A stretch of DNA of 64,000 nucleotides from Clostridium pasteurianum BC1. Lineage in GTDB: Bacteria; Bacillota; Clostridia; Clostridiales; Clostridiaceae. The notes under the pieces are model-generated. The model ran no database searches. It was not told the origin of the DNA and was given only the letters and a program-made list of their open reading frames with translations. Location: contig NC_021182.1 in assembly GCF_000389635.1 (NCBI RefSeq), positions 4,877,925 through 4,941,924 on the forward strand, in the 5' to 3' direction. The translations under genes were made by a program, and so were the position numbers. Positions 36,639 through 46,346 of this stretch are shown here, one piece after another. Each line of letters starts with the position of its first letter. The stretch's first letter is position 1.

Positions 36639-38045
36639 TTAACTCTGTTTTGCTATATTTCTAGCAACTATAACACCTGTAACGGATGCCTGCATAAGCC
36701 CTCTTGTAATTCCAGCTCCATCACCTATAGTATATAAATTTTTTATTTGTGTCTCAAATTTATCATTTGTTTCAAACTTACTTGAATAAAATTTTACTTC
36801 AACTCCATATAAAAGAGTATTTTTACTATATAAGCCTGGTGCAATTTTATCAAAAGCTTTTAAAGCTTCTACTATTGAAGTTAAGTGCCTTTGTGGAAGC
36901 ACAAAACTTAAATCACCAGGTACTGCTGATTTCATAGTTGGTATAGTTGTTGATTTTTTAAGCCTCGATTCACTTGTTCTTCTTCCCATTAACAAATCAC
37001 CAAGTCTTTGAACCATTATTCCTCCGCCAGTTAGCATATTACCAAGCTTTGCAATATATTGACCATAGTCTATTGGCTGATTGAAGGGTTCAGTAAAAGT
37101 AGTAGAAACAAGCATAGCAAAATTAGTATTATTTGTCCTTAATTCCTTTTCTCCATAACTATGGCCATTAACTACTGCCATTCCTTCATCGTAATGCTCT
37201 TCTGACACTACTCCACCAGGATTCATACAAAAAGTTCTAACTTTATTTCCAAAGGTATCCGAATAATAAACAAGTTTTGCTTCATATAAATCTTTAGTTA
37301 AATGATCCATAATTGAGTTTGGTACTTCAACTCTTACTCCTATATCAACAGCGTTATTCGTAGTCTTTATATTAAGATTTTTTGCTTCCTTTGTAAGCCA
37401 CTCTGCCCCACCTCTACCAGGCGCAACAACTAAGTTTTTAGTTTCAATTTTAAATTCTACGGATTTATTTTTTATATTTATTCCCTTAACCTTACCGTTT
37501 TCAACTATTATATCTGTGGCTTCTGTTAGCTCTTCAAATTCAGTATTAGTATTTTCCATAAGGTGTAGGTACATTTTTTTCAAAACTTCATATGCCAGTT
37601 CAGTACCTAAATGTCTTACAGGACACTCAATAAGACGAATATTATGTTTACTAGCTTCATATTTTATCTCATCTACTCTCTCAGTATTTAATCCGTAAAC
37701 AGTCTTACTAGCACCAAATTTTAGATATATATCATCACAATAATTTATTAATTTTTGAGCTTCTTCTTCTGAGTAATAGTCTAAAATTCTTCCACCAACT
37801 TCTGGGCTTAAGGATAGTTTACCATCGGAAAAAGCACCTGCCCCTGACCAGCCAAAGGTTATGCCACAAGGATTACAGTTTACACATTTACCAGTCTTTC
37901 TCGCAGGACAAACTCTCTTTTCAATACTTCTTCCTCTATCAATTATTAAAACACTTAATTCTGGTTTGATTTTTGTAATTTCAATTGCTGTAAAAATCCC
38001 TGCGGGACCAGCGCCTACTATAACAAGGTCATAATTATTTTTCAA
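36639..38045 (-). CDS. FAD-dependent dehydrogenase (COG2509-type)
   Basis: The 468-residue flavoprotein begins with YDLVIVGAGPAGIFTAIEIT and shows a cysteine-rich stretch KRVCPARKTGKCVNCNPC just after, followed by GITFGWSGAGAFSDGKLS. The C-terminus has LYTIGDGAGITRGLMQASVT, the FAD contact. Members are widespread in Firmicutes, but no substrate is established. The cysteines may bind an iron-sulfur cluster, which is inference. The start is TTG with GGGAGG upstream. It is co-directional with purA and may share its transcript. Confidence 0.85.
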   Translation of the reverse strand: MKNNYDLVIVGAGPAGIFTAIEITKIKPELSVLIIDRGRSIEKRVCPARKTGKCVNCNPCGITFGWSGAGAFSDGKLSLSPEVGGRILDYYSEEEAQKLINYCDDIYLKFGASKTVYGLNTERVDEIKYEASKHNIRLIECPVRHLGTELAYEVLKKMYLHLMENTNTEFEELTEATDIIVENGKVKGINIKNKSVEFKIETKNLVVAPGRGGAEWLTKEAKNLNIKTTNNAVDIGVRVEVPNSIMDHLTKDLYEAKLVYYSDTFGNKVRTFCMNPGGVVSEEHYDEGMAVVNGHSYGEKELRTNNTNFAMLVSTTFTEPFNQPIDYGQYIAKLGNMLTGGGIMVQRLGDLLMGRRTSESRLKKSTTIPTMKSAVPGDLSFVLPQRHLTSIVEALKAFDKIAPGLYSKNTLLYGVEVKFYSSKFETNDKFETQIKNLYTIGDGAGITRGLMQASVTGVIVARNIAKQS

Positions 38046-38210
38046 CTCATATCCCTCCCTTTAACATATTAGCAGAGCAATGTAAACTAGTCAATACAAC
38101 TTACGAATATTAATACAAGCTTAAATTATATAGTTCGTATTGGATATTAAAAAAATAACAGGACAAAGATGCTAGTTGTTTCTTTAAAGATTCCTTAAAC
38201 ATCTGAAAAT

Positions 38211-38250
38211 AAAAAAATGGCCTCCTCTTTAATTGAGAAAGCCATTTTTT
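38211..38250. terminator. Terminator after reverse rubrerythrin
   Basis: AAAAAATGGC and GCCATTTTTT flank a 19-base interior containing a further CTC/GAG pairing; A-run and T-run make it work in both directions. Confidence 0.85.
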
Positions 38251-38254
38251 ATTT

Positions 38255-38800
38255 TTATTTAAAATATCTGTTTAATAATCCTTTAAAAGCTTTTCCGTGA
38301 CGAGCTTCATCCTTACACATTTCATGTACAGTGTCATGAATAGCATCATAATTAAGCTTCTTAGCTAAAGTTGCTAATTCTTTTTTACCTTTGCAAGCAC
38401 CATATTCTGCTTCTACTCTGACTTCAAGATTCTTTTTAGTATCAGCTCCTACAACTTCTCCAAGAAGTTCTGCAAACTTAGATGCATGCTCTGCTTCTTC
38501 AAAAGCTATTCTCTTATAAGCTTCTGCTATTTCAGGATATCCTTCTCTATCAGCTTGACGGCTCATAGCAAGGTACATACCTACTTCTGTACATTCACCA
38601 GTAAAATTAGCTCTTAAACCTTCTACTACTTCTGCATCTACGCCAGCTGCAATTCCAATTTTATGTTCATCTGCCCATTCTTCTTTATCATCAGTTTTTT
38701 CTATAAATTTATCTCTTCCTGCACCACATTGAGGGCATTTTTCTGGAGCTTCAGCTCCTTCAAATACGTATCCACAAACTGAACAAACAAATTTTTTCAT
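38255..38800 (-). CDS. Reverse rubrerythrin (peroxide/oxygen detoxification)
   Basis: The 181-residue protein has its rubredoxin domain first ([20 protein letters not shown], residues 5-24) and the diiron domain second, the reverse of classical rubrerythrin. The diiron ligands are seen in [36 protein letters not shown] and [11 protein letters not shown]. From memory, such proteins act as NADH peroxidases and reduce oxygen in clostridia, under PerR. AGGAGG precedes the ATG. A PerR-like palindrome lies 88 bases upstream. Confidence 0.93.
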   Translation of the reverse strand: MKKFVCSVCGYVFEGAEAPEKCPQCGAGRDKFIEKTDDKEEWADEHKIGIAAGVDAEVVEGLRANFTGECTEVGMYLAMSRQADREGYPEIAEAYKRIAFEEAEHASKFAELLGEVVGADTKKNLEVRVEAEYGACKGKKELATLAKKLNYDAIHDTVHEMCKDEARHGKAFKGLLNRYFK

Positions 38801-38887
38801 AACAAATTCCTCCTAAAATTCTATTTATATTTTATTTAATTTTTATTAAGTTCAAATGGCAATTTCATCGCCAACAGTTATTATTAT

Positions 38888-38901
38888 ATAATAATTATTA
38901 T
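38888..38901. promoter_or_regulatory. Possible PerR box
   Basis: ATAATAATTATTAT is a 14-base perfect palindrome in the leader of the reverse rubrerythrin gene and resembles the PerR consensus. The AT-rich setting makes chance matches easy. Confidence 0.4.
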
Positions 38902-39065
38902 TATTAATCAAGCACTTTTTATAAATTTTTCTAATTAGTTTTCTATTAATCTTAAATTGATGGAAAAATTCATGAAATCATCTATAAGCTTTAATTATTA
39001 TATTTGTAAGAACATCAGCCTATGAAAGCTATTTAGTGAAGTTACTACAACGATTATCTTGCAAA

Positions 39066-40001
39066 CTAAATGTCTTTTATAATTCTTAAAGCATTTTTAT
39101 AAAATATCTTTTCTATATTATCTTCACTAAAGCCGCTTTTTTTAAGCTTATCTTGAAGTTTATACATCTCTGATGTATCTTTGATTTCAACTTCACATTC
39201 TATTCCATCAAAATCACTACCCAACGCTATTACGTCTATTCCCCCTACATTATAAATGTGTTTTATATGAAGGAGCATATCGTCAATTTTACTAATACTA
39301 CTTTCTCCTAAAAATCTATTATAAAAATTTATGCCCATGATTCCACCTATATTTGATAACTCTTTTATCATAGAATCTGTTAAATTTCTTGGATGAGCGG
39401 TTATAAATCTTGAATTAGAATGAGATGCAACAAAAGGTCTCTTAGATAACCTCAATACATCATAAAATCCTTTATCAGAAAGATGTGATACATCGATAAT
39501 CATATGAAGTCTATTCATTTCCTCTATGACTTGGTAACCAAAATTTGTTAATCCTTTTCCCATATACTCTTTTTTAGAATTTGGAAATCCTATTTCATTG
39601 GGATAGTTCCAGGTCAAAGTCATAAGCCTTACCCCTAACCTATAAAAATTTCTCAGGTTATAGAGTTCACCTTTTAAAACTCCACCTTCCTCTATGGTTA
39701 AAAATGCAGATAATTTATTTTTCTTCTTATTATTTATTAATTCATCATAGGATTTTACAAGAGCTATTGAATCCTCATTTTTTTTCATCTCCATATAAAG
39801 CTTATCTAACATACTAAGACAATACTCTAAAGGGTCTTTCACGTGTTTTAAATTTAAAAACAGAGCAAAAAACTGAGCTAAATTATCTCCATTTTTTAAT
39901 TTTTCAATATCTATGCTAAAATTATTTGACTTTAGTTCTGACATTTCTCTGTTATCCATAAGTTTTGAGATAGTATCACAGTGAAAGTCTATTACCTTCA
40001 T
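39066..40001 (-). CDS. Membrane dipeptidase (M19 family)
   Basis: The 311-residue zinc peptidase of the renal-dipeptidase family has the metal motif DFHCDT at residue 5, the bridging glutamate in FLTIEEGG, the histidines in IDVSHLSDKGF and ASHSNSRF, and GSDFDGIE near 255. It cleaves dipeptides, including some with D-residues. There is no signal peptide, so it is cytoplasmic. GGAGG precedes the ATG. It is a single gene. Confidence 0.92.
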   Translation of the reverse strand: MKVIDFHCDTISKLMDNREMSELKSNNFSIDIEKLKNGDNLAQFFALFLNLKHVKDPLEYCLSMLDKLYMEMKKNEDSIALVKSYDELINNKKKNKLSAFLTIEEGGVLKGELYNLRNFYRLGVRLMTLTWNYPNEIGFPNSKKEYMGKGLTNFGYQVIEEMNRLHMIIDVSHLSDKGFYDVLRLSKRPFVASHSNSRFITAHPRNLTDSMIKELSNIGGIMGINFYNRFLGESSISKIDDMLLHIKHIYNVGGIDVIALGSDFDGIECEVEIKDTSEMYKLQDKLKKSGFSEDNIEKIFYKNALRIIKDI

Positions 40002-40258
40002 TTTTATACCTCCAACTAATAAAAATCTTTCATTATATATTATAGCACTAATAATAATAGATCTTTATTCATATTATCGACTTATTTATTATGATATACT
40101 ATATATTTGTCGAAAACTATCGAGTGATTTAAAGAAATTCTAAATTATTTATTATACATTTATACTTTCCATCAAAAATTACTTGACTTTATACTTAATG
40201 CTTGATATCATTTAATTAGTTAATAAGTCGATTTTTGTTATTTAAGGAGGATCTTGTG

Positions 40259-40501
40259 ATGAAGTCAACAGGAGTTGTAAGAAAAGTAGATGAATTAGGT
40301 AGAGTAGTTATTCCAATAGAATTAAGAAGAACATTAGAAATAGGTGAAAAAGATGCTCTAGAGATATATGTAGAAGGTGAACATATAATCCTTAAAAAGT
40401 ATCAACCAGCTTGTATTTTCTGTGGAGATGCAAGAGATGTTATAAATTACAGAGGAAAAAATATTTGCAAAAATTGTATGGCTGAATTAAAGAATGATTA
40501 A
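40259..40501 (+). CDS. AbrB/SpoVT-type transition-state regulator
   Basis: The 80-residue DNA-binding protein begins MKSTGVVRKVDELGRVVIPI, the swapped-hairpin AbrB fold, followed by ELRRTLEIGEKDALEIYVEG. A C-terminal zinc-ribbon-like part has CIFCGDARDV and CKNCMAEL, unlike B. subtilis AbrB. AGGAGG eight bases before the ATG at 40259 fixes the start. Such clostridial AbrB proteins control the shift to sporulation and solvent formation. It is monocistronic and ends in a very strong terminator. Confidence 0.93.
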   Translation: MKSTGVVRKVDELGRVVIPIELRRTLEIGEKDALEIYVEGEHIILKKYQPACIFCGDARDVINYRGKNICKNCMAELKND

Positions 40502-40520
40502 TCTAACTTTAAGTTAGACA

Positions 40521-40582
40521 TAACTTGTCCAATATAAAATCCCCCTGTAATATTATAGGGGGATTTTATATTGGACAAGTTA
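40521..40582. terminator. Strong bidirectional terminator
   Basis: A perfect 26-bp stem (starting TAACTTGTCCAATATAAAAT) with a 10-base loop, directly abutting the stop codons of two convergent genes. Confidence 0.92.
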
Positions 40583-41914
40583 TTATTTAGCCCATTCACT
40601 TCTTGTATCTCTCATAGCCTCTCGAATAAGATCATATCCATTAGCTGTCTCTTTTTTATCTATTGAATTACTTAATTTAACTACTATTCCTATTTGTTTT
40701 TCAATAGAAAGCTCTTGATCCGTTCCTGTTAGTACCCAAATGGTATTATAATTATAGGGTAAAATTTTAAGTTCTTTTTCTCCTAACCCATCTGTAAAAA
40801 AAATTAGAACATAATCCTTAAGTCTTTTATCATATATATATTGAAATACTGGCGAAAACTTAGTTCCTCCTTTAGTATTAACCTTTTCTTTCACATCTTT
40901 TATACTCTTTACTTTATATATTCTTCTTATTTCACTATCACATTCTATTATGAATATATCAAAAGGATAATTTTTAACTATTGAAAAAATTTCTGTCATT
41001 GAATTTTCTATTTCCTTATCAGACATACTTCCACTAATGTCAATGGCTATTAAAATTTTTACTATCCTATTTGATAATTTTCCTCTTAAATCTAATCTCT
41101 CAGGCTGTCTTCTATCTCTTCTTGTTATAGTTTTTTTATGACCTGCTGGAATTACACCAATACTTCTCCTAAGATAATCCTTCCAGCTTATTTCTGGAAC
41201 CTTATTAAGGGACTTCATAAGAATATCTATACTTTCAGGTATTTTGCCTCTGTAAGCATTAGCTGCCGTTTTTTTTATTATTTCATCCATTTGTTCTATA
41301 TTGACATCTTCATTCATATCTTCCCAAATTTCATGCACCTTTGAAAAATCCTGCTCAGATTTATTATCTTTTTTAATTTTCTTATCTAGAGCCGCTTGTA
41401 TTTTAGCTGCATACTGCTCCATGGTCTGTTCTTCTTCAAGATCTATATTATAAGCTAATTTCACATTTTCAAGTTTTGCTGACCAAGAAGGTAAATACAT
41501 TAAATACTGATTTATAGATATATCCATTGCAAGATTAATGGCAAGCTGACTATATTTGTATTTTAAATTTTTTGCTCTTTCATAGTGCTTACTCATGATA
41601 TGATATACCTCATGTTTAATGAGAGCTTTCATTTCCTTTAAAGTACATTCTAAAAACATAATTGGATTAAAATACATGGAAAAATAAGTACCAGATAACT
41701 TTGTTTCTACAGCAGTGGAAAGCTTAAAATTTATTTCCCGTTTGCATTGAATAAGAAATAATCCAAAAAAATTATCTTCATCCTTCATAAGCGATAAATT
41801 GCACATTTCTATTAATTCTAAAAAATCTTTATTAAATTTTTCCGAATTATATTCCCCTGTCTGTGTTTCTCCATACAGTCGCTTTCTTAATATTTCAAAA
41901 TTATTTTCTTCCAT
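40583..41914 (-). CDS. VWA-like/putative metallopeptidase protein
   Basis: The 443-residue product joins two parts. The N-terminal part has HEVYH at 101-105 (an HExxH zinc motif) in a helix typical of the DUF2201 putative metallopeptidase domain. The C-terminal part is a von Willebrand A-like domain with the MIDAS motif DISGS at 292-296. Its ATG lies six bases past the stop of the MoxR-type ATPase upstream. AAA-VWA pairs act as chelatases, chaperones or signalling units; the substrate is not known. It is the last gene of a three-gene set. Confidence 0.85.
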   Translation of the reverse strand: MEENNFEILRKRLYGETQTGEYNSEKFNKDFLELIEMCNLSLMKDEDNFFGLFLIQCKREINFKLSTAVETKLSGTYFSMYFNPIMFLECTLKEMKALIKHEVYHIMSKHYERAKNLKYKYSQLAINLAMDISINQYLMYLPSWSAKLENVKLAYNIDLEEEQTMEQYAAKIQAALDKKIKKDNKSEQDFSKVHEIWEDMNEDVNIEQMDEIIKKTAANAYRGKIPESIDILMKSLNKVPEISWKDYLRRSIGVIPAGHKKTITRRDRRQPERLDLRGKLSNRIVKILIAIDISGSMSDKEIENSMTEIFSIVKNYPFDIFIIECDSEIRRIYKVKSIKDVKEKVNTKGGTKFSPVFQYIYDKRLKDYVLIFFTDGLGEKELKILPYNYNTIWVLTGTDQELSIEKQIGIVVKLSNSIDKKETANGYDLIREAMRDTRSEWAK

Positions 41915-41920
41915 ATCCCC

Positions 41921-43066
41921 CTACTCCTTAAAATCACCATATATAGAAAAAAAGCCTTCGATAAAATTTTTATTCATTAAAAAGTCTTCATAAATATTAT
42001 CTGCATAGCTTTCTTTTAGCTCTTTCATTATAGCTAATTTTAAATCTGCTGGATAGTACTGAAGCAATTTAGAAAATATATCTATCTCCTGTATTTTATT
42101 ATTACTATTCTTTATATGTTGAAAAACATTTTTAGCTATTAAATATAACCTTGAGTGATTTTCTTTCTTTATTTCCTCTATAATTTCTGACTTAAGTGTA
42201 CTTTCTAAAAATATTTGCTCGGCAGTGATAAGAGACCTTTTATTGTTATTTATAAAATTCATAAATTCCTGCGCTATACTGCTTCCCACATTACCTTTTA
42301 TCACATTATAAATAATATTTTTAGGTATCTTTTCACCTTTATTCAAATATATTCTGTATACATTTGATACCCTTTCCCAACTTCTTGGCGTTGCTTTAAC
42401 CATTTCTACCGAACTAGGAGTATGTAGATATTCAGGGAAAGTAGAAACAAAATTAAGTATATCCTCATGAATATTTGTAGTCTCCCCTACCTTTTCCATT
42501 CCCCAACTAATCCAGGCTTTTGTGTCAGATTCTACTTCTATCCAGGTAAAACGATCTTCCTGGGCTGCATCCATATCTATTACCTGATAATCAGTATTAT
42601 TGTATTCTCCATACTTGTTAGAAGGATTCATAGCGGCTACTACTTTTACCTGATCAGGTATTTTAAAACCGTTTATTTCTCTATTAAGTATTATATTCAT
42701 AAGTTCCTGTTGTACACTGTGCTCACAGCGATTTATTTCATCTATAAACAATATTATGGTTCTACCTGGATCTTTACTTAAAACTCTTTCTATTTCTTGA
42801 AGCTTTATATGAACAGCATAAACAGTTCTCTTAAGTTTAATATCTCCTCCATTTACATGTACTAAATAATCTTCCACTGTAGGAAGTCCCCCTATTTCAC
42901 CCTCTTTTAACATATTTCCATCTATATTAATATTATAATAATTATTACTTTTACATAAATTCTTTACAATAGTAGTCTTACCTATACCACTTTCTCCTAT
43001 AAGCAGCGGAACTGCACCACTTTCTATAACCAATTCTACACACTTTAATGCATCATTAAAATTCAT
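41921..43066 (-). CDS. MoxR-like AAA+ ATPase
   Basis: The 381-residue ATPase has Walker A GESGIGKTT at 24-32, Walker B ILFIDEINRCEHSVQQELM near 105 and sensor 1 VVAAMNPSNKYGEYN near 140. The layout is that of the AAA_5/MoxR group. It should remodel a partner using ATP. The VWA protein follows six bases downstream and a 22-residue-repeat protein precedes it by 11 bases, so the three form one operon. The C-terminal 130 residues are helical and not recognised. Confidence 0.88.
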   Translation of the reverse strand: MNFNDALKCVELVIESGAVPLLIGESGIGKTTIVKNLCKSNNYYNINIDGNMLKEGEIGGLPTVEDYLVHVNGGDIKLKRTVYAVHIKLQEIERVLSKDPGRTIILFIDEINRCEHSVQQELMNIILNREINGFKIPDQVKVVAAMNPSNKYGEYNNTDYQVIDMDAAQEDRFTWIEVESDTKAWISWGMEKVGETTNIHEDILNFVSTFPEYLHTPSSVEMVKATPRSWERVSNVYRIYLNKGEKIPKNIIYNVIKGNVGSSIAQEFMNFINNNKRSLITAEQIFLESTLKSEIIEEIKKENHSRLYLIAKNVFQHIKNSNNKIQEIDIFSKLLQYYPADLKLAIMKELKESYADNIYEDFLMNKNFIEGFFSIYGDFKE

Positions 43067-43077
43067 GCTAATTCTCC

Positions 43078-43839
43078 TTAATACGATAACTTATAGTCAA
43101 CAAAAATTCTTTTTGCCTTTTCGCTGCCATAATCATGGATAAAACTTAATTTATCTATAGTTAGTACATCACAATTGATAAATTTTAAAACATATTCTCT
43201 ATCTATATTTTCGCTTTTAAATTTATTTTTAAGAATTTCTTTTGCCCATTCTACATCAATTCTGCTTCCTACATATTTAATTATATCCACATTATCCTCT
43301 AAAAAGATTTTCATACCATCTTCATTTATATTTTCTATATAATTAATAGCTTCCGCATTTTCAACTATGGCCTTCCTTTTTACCTGCATCGTAGGATTAT
43401 CTATATATTTTAATGCTCCAAAATATTTTGAAACTGCTATTAACTGAATTCTCTCCGATGGACTTTTTATATACTTTATGGCATCCCAATCTTTTTTTAC
43501 TGCAATTTCCTTAATTTCCTCTGTTGAATTTTTTATATATTGAAGGGCCCATCCCTTTATTGATACAGCTTTTTTTAAAACTTTATCTGAGGGACTTTTT
43601 ATAAATTTAATGGTATTCCAGGCACCCTCTACAGCAAATATACTCATTTCCTCTGTTGGATTTTTTATATATTCAATAACCCATACATTGTTCTTAAGAG
43701 CTGTCCACTGAACAGTTACAGATGGGTTTTCTATAAATTTCAATACATTTCCGTTATCCTTAACTGCTTCTAGCTGAATCTCCTCCGATGGATTTTTTAT
43801 ATTTTTAATATAATAGGGATCTTTGCGTATAAGTTCCAT
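43078..43839 (-). CDS. Protein with eight 22-residue repeats
   Basis: The 253-residue product consists, from residue 13 to about 188, of eight repeats of exactly 22 residues with consensus YIKNPSEEIQ-AVK-W-AIK. This resembles the DUF4116-type helical repeats, and an extended solenoid is likely. The last 65 residues are a non-repeated helical tail. AGAGGTGAT precedes the ATG. It is first in the operon with the MoxR-like ATPase and the VWA protein, so a role as their binding scaffold or adaptor is inferred. Confidence 0.75.
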   Translation of the reverse strand: MELIRKDPYYIKNIKNPSEEIQLEAVKDNGNVLKFIENPSVTVQWTALKNNVWVIEYIKNPTEEMSIFAVEGAWNTIKFIKSPSDKVLKKAVSIKGWALQYIKNSTEEIKEIAVKKDWDAIKYIKSPSERIQLIAVSKYFGALKYIDNPTMQVKRKAIVENAEAINYIENINEDGMKIFLEDNVDIIKYVGSRIDVEWAKEILKNKFKSENIDREYVLKFINCDVLTIDKLSFIHDYGSEKAKRIFVDYKLSY

Positions 43840-43897
43840 AATATATCACCTCTTACATATCACTTTTCCATTATTATAGCATAGTTTTAATTTTAAA

Positions 43898-43948
43898 AAA
43901 GAGACCGTACAGAGACTTATATAAATTAAATCTCTGTACGGTTTCTTT
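43898..43948. terminator. Hairpin terminator between fruA and the repeat-protein operon
   Basis: AGACCGTACAGAGA pairs with TCTCTGTACGGTTT (one wobble) across a 15-base loop, with A-runs before it and T-rich sequence after. Confidence 0.7.
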
Positions 43949-43951
43949 TAT

Positions 43952-44082
43952 TCTTTCCATATTAGCAACTGTACTACTCCGCTTCTAAAGCCAAAAATAG
44001 CAGCGGCACGTCACAGGATAATTCATCTAAACTTAGTAGGAATGCAAGCTCTCCCACTAAATAAGATCCATTGATTGTATAT
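43952..44082 (+). repeat. Dispersed structured repeat, copy 5
   Basis: The left half is degenerate (TAGCAACTGTACTACTCC against TAGCCGCTGTAATACTCC in other copies). The right half, GCGGCACGTCACAGGATAA then CATCTAAACTTAGTAGGA, matches copy 1 closely, but the final hairpin is decayed. Confidence 0.7.
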
Positions 44083-44092
44083 AAAATTTTTA

Positions 44093-45994
44093 CTATGCTT
44101 CAACTTCATCAGTTTTGATAGGCTTTTTTAATATTCCAAGTAACAAGCAAGTTACTACAGCACCAATTGCAATAGATAGAATATAAAGCAGCGGATTTCC
44201 ATTTACTATTCCAACTACGAATATTCCACCATGCGGTGCTGGCAAGCCTATGTTAAATAATAGTGAAAGTCCACCAGCTACTGCTGATCCAACAATTGAT
44301 GCTGGTATTACTCTAGCAGGGTCTGCTGCCGCAAAAGGTATTGCTCCTTCTGTTATGAAACATAATCCCATTATATAACAAGTCAAACCAGAATCTCTTT
44401 CCTGCCTAGTAAATCTATTTTTAAAGAAGGTAGTAGCCAATGCAATTCCAAGAGGAGGTACCATTCCACCGGCCATAACAGCAGCATGTGGATGATAGTT
44501 ACCAGCACTTATCATAAGAATACCAAAAGTAAAGGCTGCTTTGTTTATTGGACCACCCATATCAATAGCTTCCATTCCACCTAAAACTAAACCAAGTAAA
44601 ACTCTATTAGCTGTTCCCATAGAACTCAATACATGCTGTAACCATAGGTTAAACGCTGTTACAGGAGCTATTATTACTATAAACATTATGGCACCAGTAA
44701 TAAGTATTCCAAGCAGTGGATAAATTAAAACCGGTTTTATACCATCAAGGGACTGAGGTAATTTTGCAAATAGCTTTTTAAGTAACACTACTACATAACC
44801 ACCTAAGAAACCTGCAATTAATCCGCCTATAAATCCTGCACCATTGTTAGCTGCAATAAAACCACCCACCATTGCCGGTGCAAATCCAGGTCTATCTGCT
44901 ATACTCATACCGATAAAACCTGCAAGTACAGGCACCATAAGTGCAAATGAATTCGTAGCACCAATATCATGAAGTAATTTTGCTATATAATTATAACTTG
45001 GATCCTTAGGATCATAAGCTTTTATTCCGAACATAAAGGATATAGCTATTAGTATACCTCCACCTACAACAAAGGGAAGCATATTTGAAACACCGTTCAT
45101 AAGATGTTTATAGAAACCACCCTTTTCACCACCAGAAGATGATGATTTATCACCGCCGCCTTCATGTTTATATACTGGCGCATCTCCATTTAGTGCTTGT
45201 GTTATAAGTTCTTCAGGTCTTTTTATTCCCTGGACTACAGGAACCTGAATTACCTTTTTACCATTAAATCTAGCCATTTCAACTTTTTTATCTGCTGCTA
45301 CAATTATACCAGAAGCCCTATTTATCTCGTCCTCTGTCAATCTGTTTTTTACACCTGTAGAACCATTGGTTTCTACTTTTATGTCTACTCCCATTTCTTT
45401 AGCCTTATTTTTCAAGGCATCTGCTGCCATATAAGTATGTGCTATACCTGTAGGGCAAGCAGTTACAGCTAATACTAAACCTTTAGATCCTTCTGATTCT
45501 TCTACAACAGAACCTTCTGAACTTTCTTCTTCTAATTTTTCTTCCTCTTCACTATCAATTAGACTTAAAACCTCATCCTCTGACTTAACTTCAAGAAGCT
45601 TTGCCTTGAAATCTGGATTCATAAGCATTGTGGACAATCTTGATAATGTTTCTAAATGGGTATTGTTAGCCCCTTCACTTGCTGCAATCATAAAAAATAT
45701 ATTAGCTGGGCTTCCATCTAGGGAATCATAATCTATACCTTTAATAGATCGGCCAAAAGCAAGGGCTGGTGTCTTTACTGCTGCTGTTTTAGCATGTGGT
45801 ATAGCTATTCCATCTCCAATACCTGTTGAAAATTCTGATTCTCTTTTTAAAATAGCATTTTTATAGTCTTCTTTATTGTTTAATCTCCCAGCACTATCGA
45901 GCTTATTTACTAATTCGTCAATTACTTCTGCTTTTGAACTAGCTTTAAGATCTAGAATGATAGTGTCTTTCTTTAAAAGTTCTGTAATTTTCAT
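44093..45994 (-). CDS. fruA: Fructose PTS transporter, EIIABC
   Basis: The 633-residue permease imports fructose and phosphorylates it to fructose 1-phosphate. EIIA covers about 5-146 with the phospho-histidine H67 in GIAIPHAKT. EIIB covers about 172-265 with phospho-cysteine C180 in VTACPTGIAHTYMAADAL. EIIC spans about 295-628 with many membrane helices and the GGPINKAAFTFG loop. GGGAGG precedes the ATG. The matching kinase FruK is encoded upstream, but a hairpin separates the two genes. Confidence 0.95.
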   Translation of the reverse strand: MKITELLKKDTIILDLKASSKAEVIDELVNKLDSAGRLNNKEDYKNAILKRESEFSTGIGDGIAIPHAKTAAVKTPALAFGRSIKGIDYDSLDGSPANIFFMIAASEGANNTHLETLSRLSTMLMNPDFKAKLLEVKSEDEVLSLIDSEEEEKLEEESSEGSVVEESEGSKGLVLAVTACPTGIAHTYMAADALKNKAKEMGVDIKVETNGSTGVKNRLTEDEINRASGIIVAADKKVEMARFNGKKVIQVPVVQGIKRPEELITQALNGDAPVYKHEGGGDKSSSSGGEKGGFYKHLMNGVSNMLPFVVGGGILIAISFMFGIKAYDPKDPSYNYIAKLLHDIGATNSFALMVPVLAGFIGMSIADRPGFAPAMVGGFIAANNGAGFIGGLIAGFLGGYVVVLLKKLFAKLPQSLDGIKPVLIYPLLGILITGAIMFIVIIAPVTAFNLWLQHVLSSMGTANRVLLGLVLGGMEAIDMGGPINKAAFTFGILMISAGNYHPHAAVMAGGMVPPLGIALATTFFKNRFTRQERDSGLTCYIMGLCFITEGAIPFAAADPARVIPASIVGSAVAGGLSLLFNIGLPAPHGGIFVVGIVNGNPLLYILSIAIGAVVTCLLLGILKKPIKTDEVEA

Positions 45995-46346
45995 TTTCTT
46001 CCTCCCATATTATGATTACCTCACAAAAAGTATATTTAATAAAAGATATATACTATGTATTGCCAAGATTTCACATTGAAGCCACTATAGATGGTATAGT
46101 GAAAATTAGTCTATAACTTTCTGTGGTTTAACCATATTATATAATTAATATATAAACATTATTCTCTTCAATTCTTTGTATACTTTTATATAATGAGAAA
46201 AGAATAATGGATTAAGATATATTAAAATTATTACTACATTATTTTCACCAAATTAACTACATTGTCCATAAAAGGTTTACACAAATACTTAAAATTATAA
46301 AAATCCTTTATCCATAAAGTATTTTTATAATTTGCTCTATAGAAAA
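45995..46346. other. Intergenic stretch between fruK and fruA
   Basis: Apart from the fruK terminator near 46294 and a small inverted repeat CACTATA/TATAGTG near 46083-46101, nothing is recognised. A separate fruA promoter may lie here. Confidence 0.4.
46294..46331 (-). terminator. Terminator or attenuator after fruK
   Basis: ATTATAAAAATCCTTTAT pairs with ATAAAGTATTTTTATAAT (one mismatch) around CC. Confidence 0.65.

Noticed and set aside
43952-44082. Gene-specific riboswitch for the fructose operon
   Set aside because: It lies downstream of fruA on the opposite strand and matches the dispersed repeat family found beside unrelated genes.
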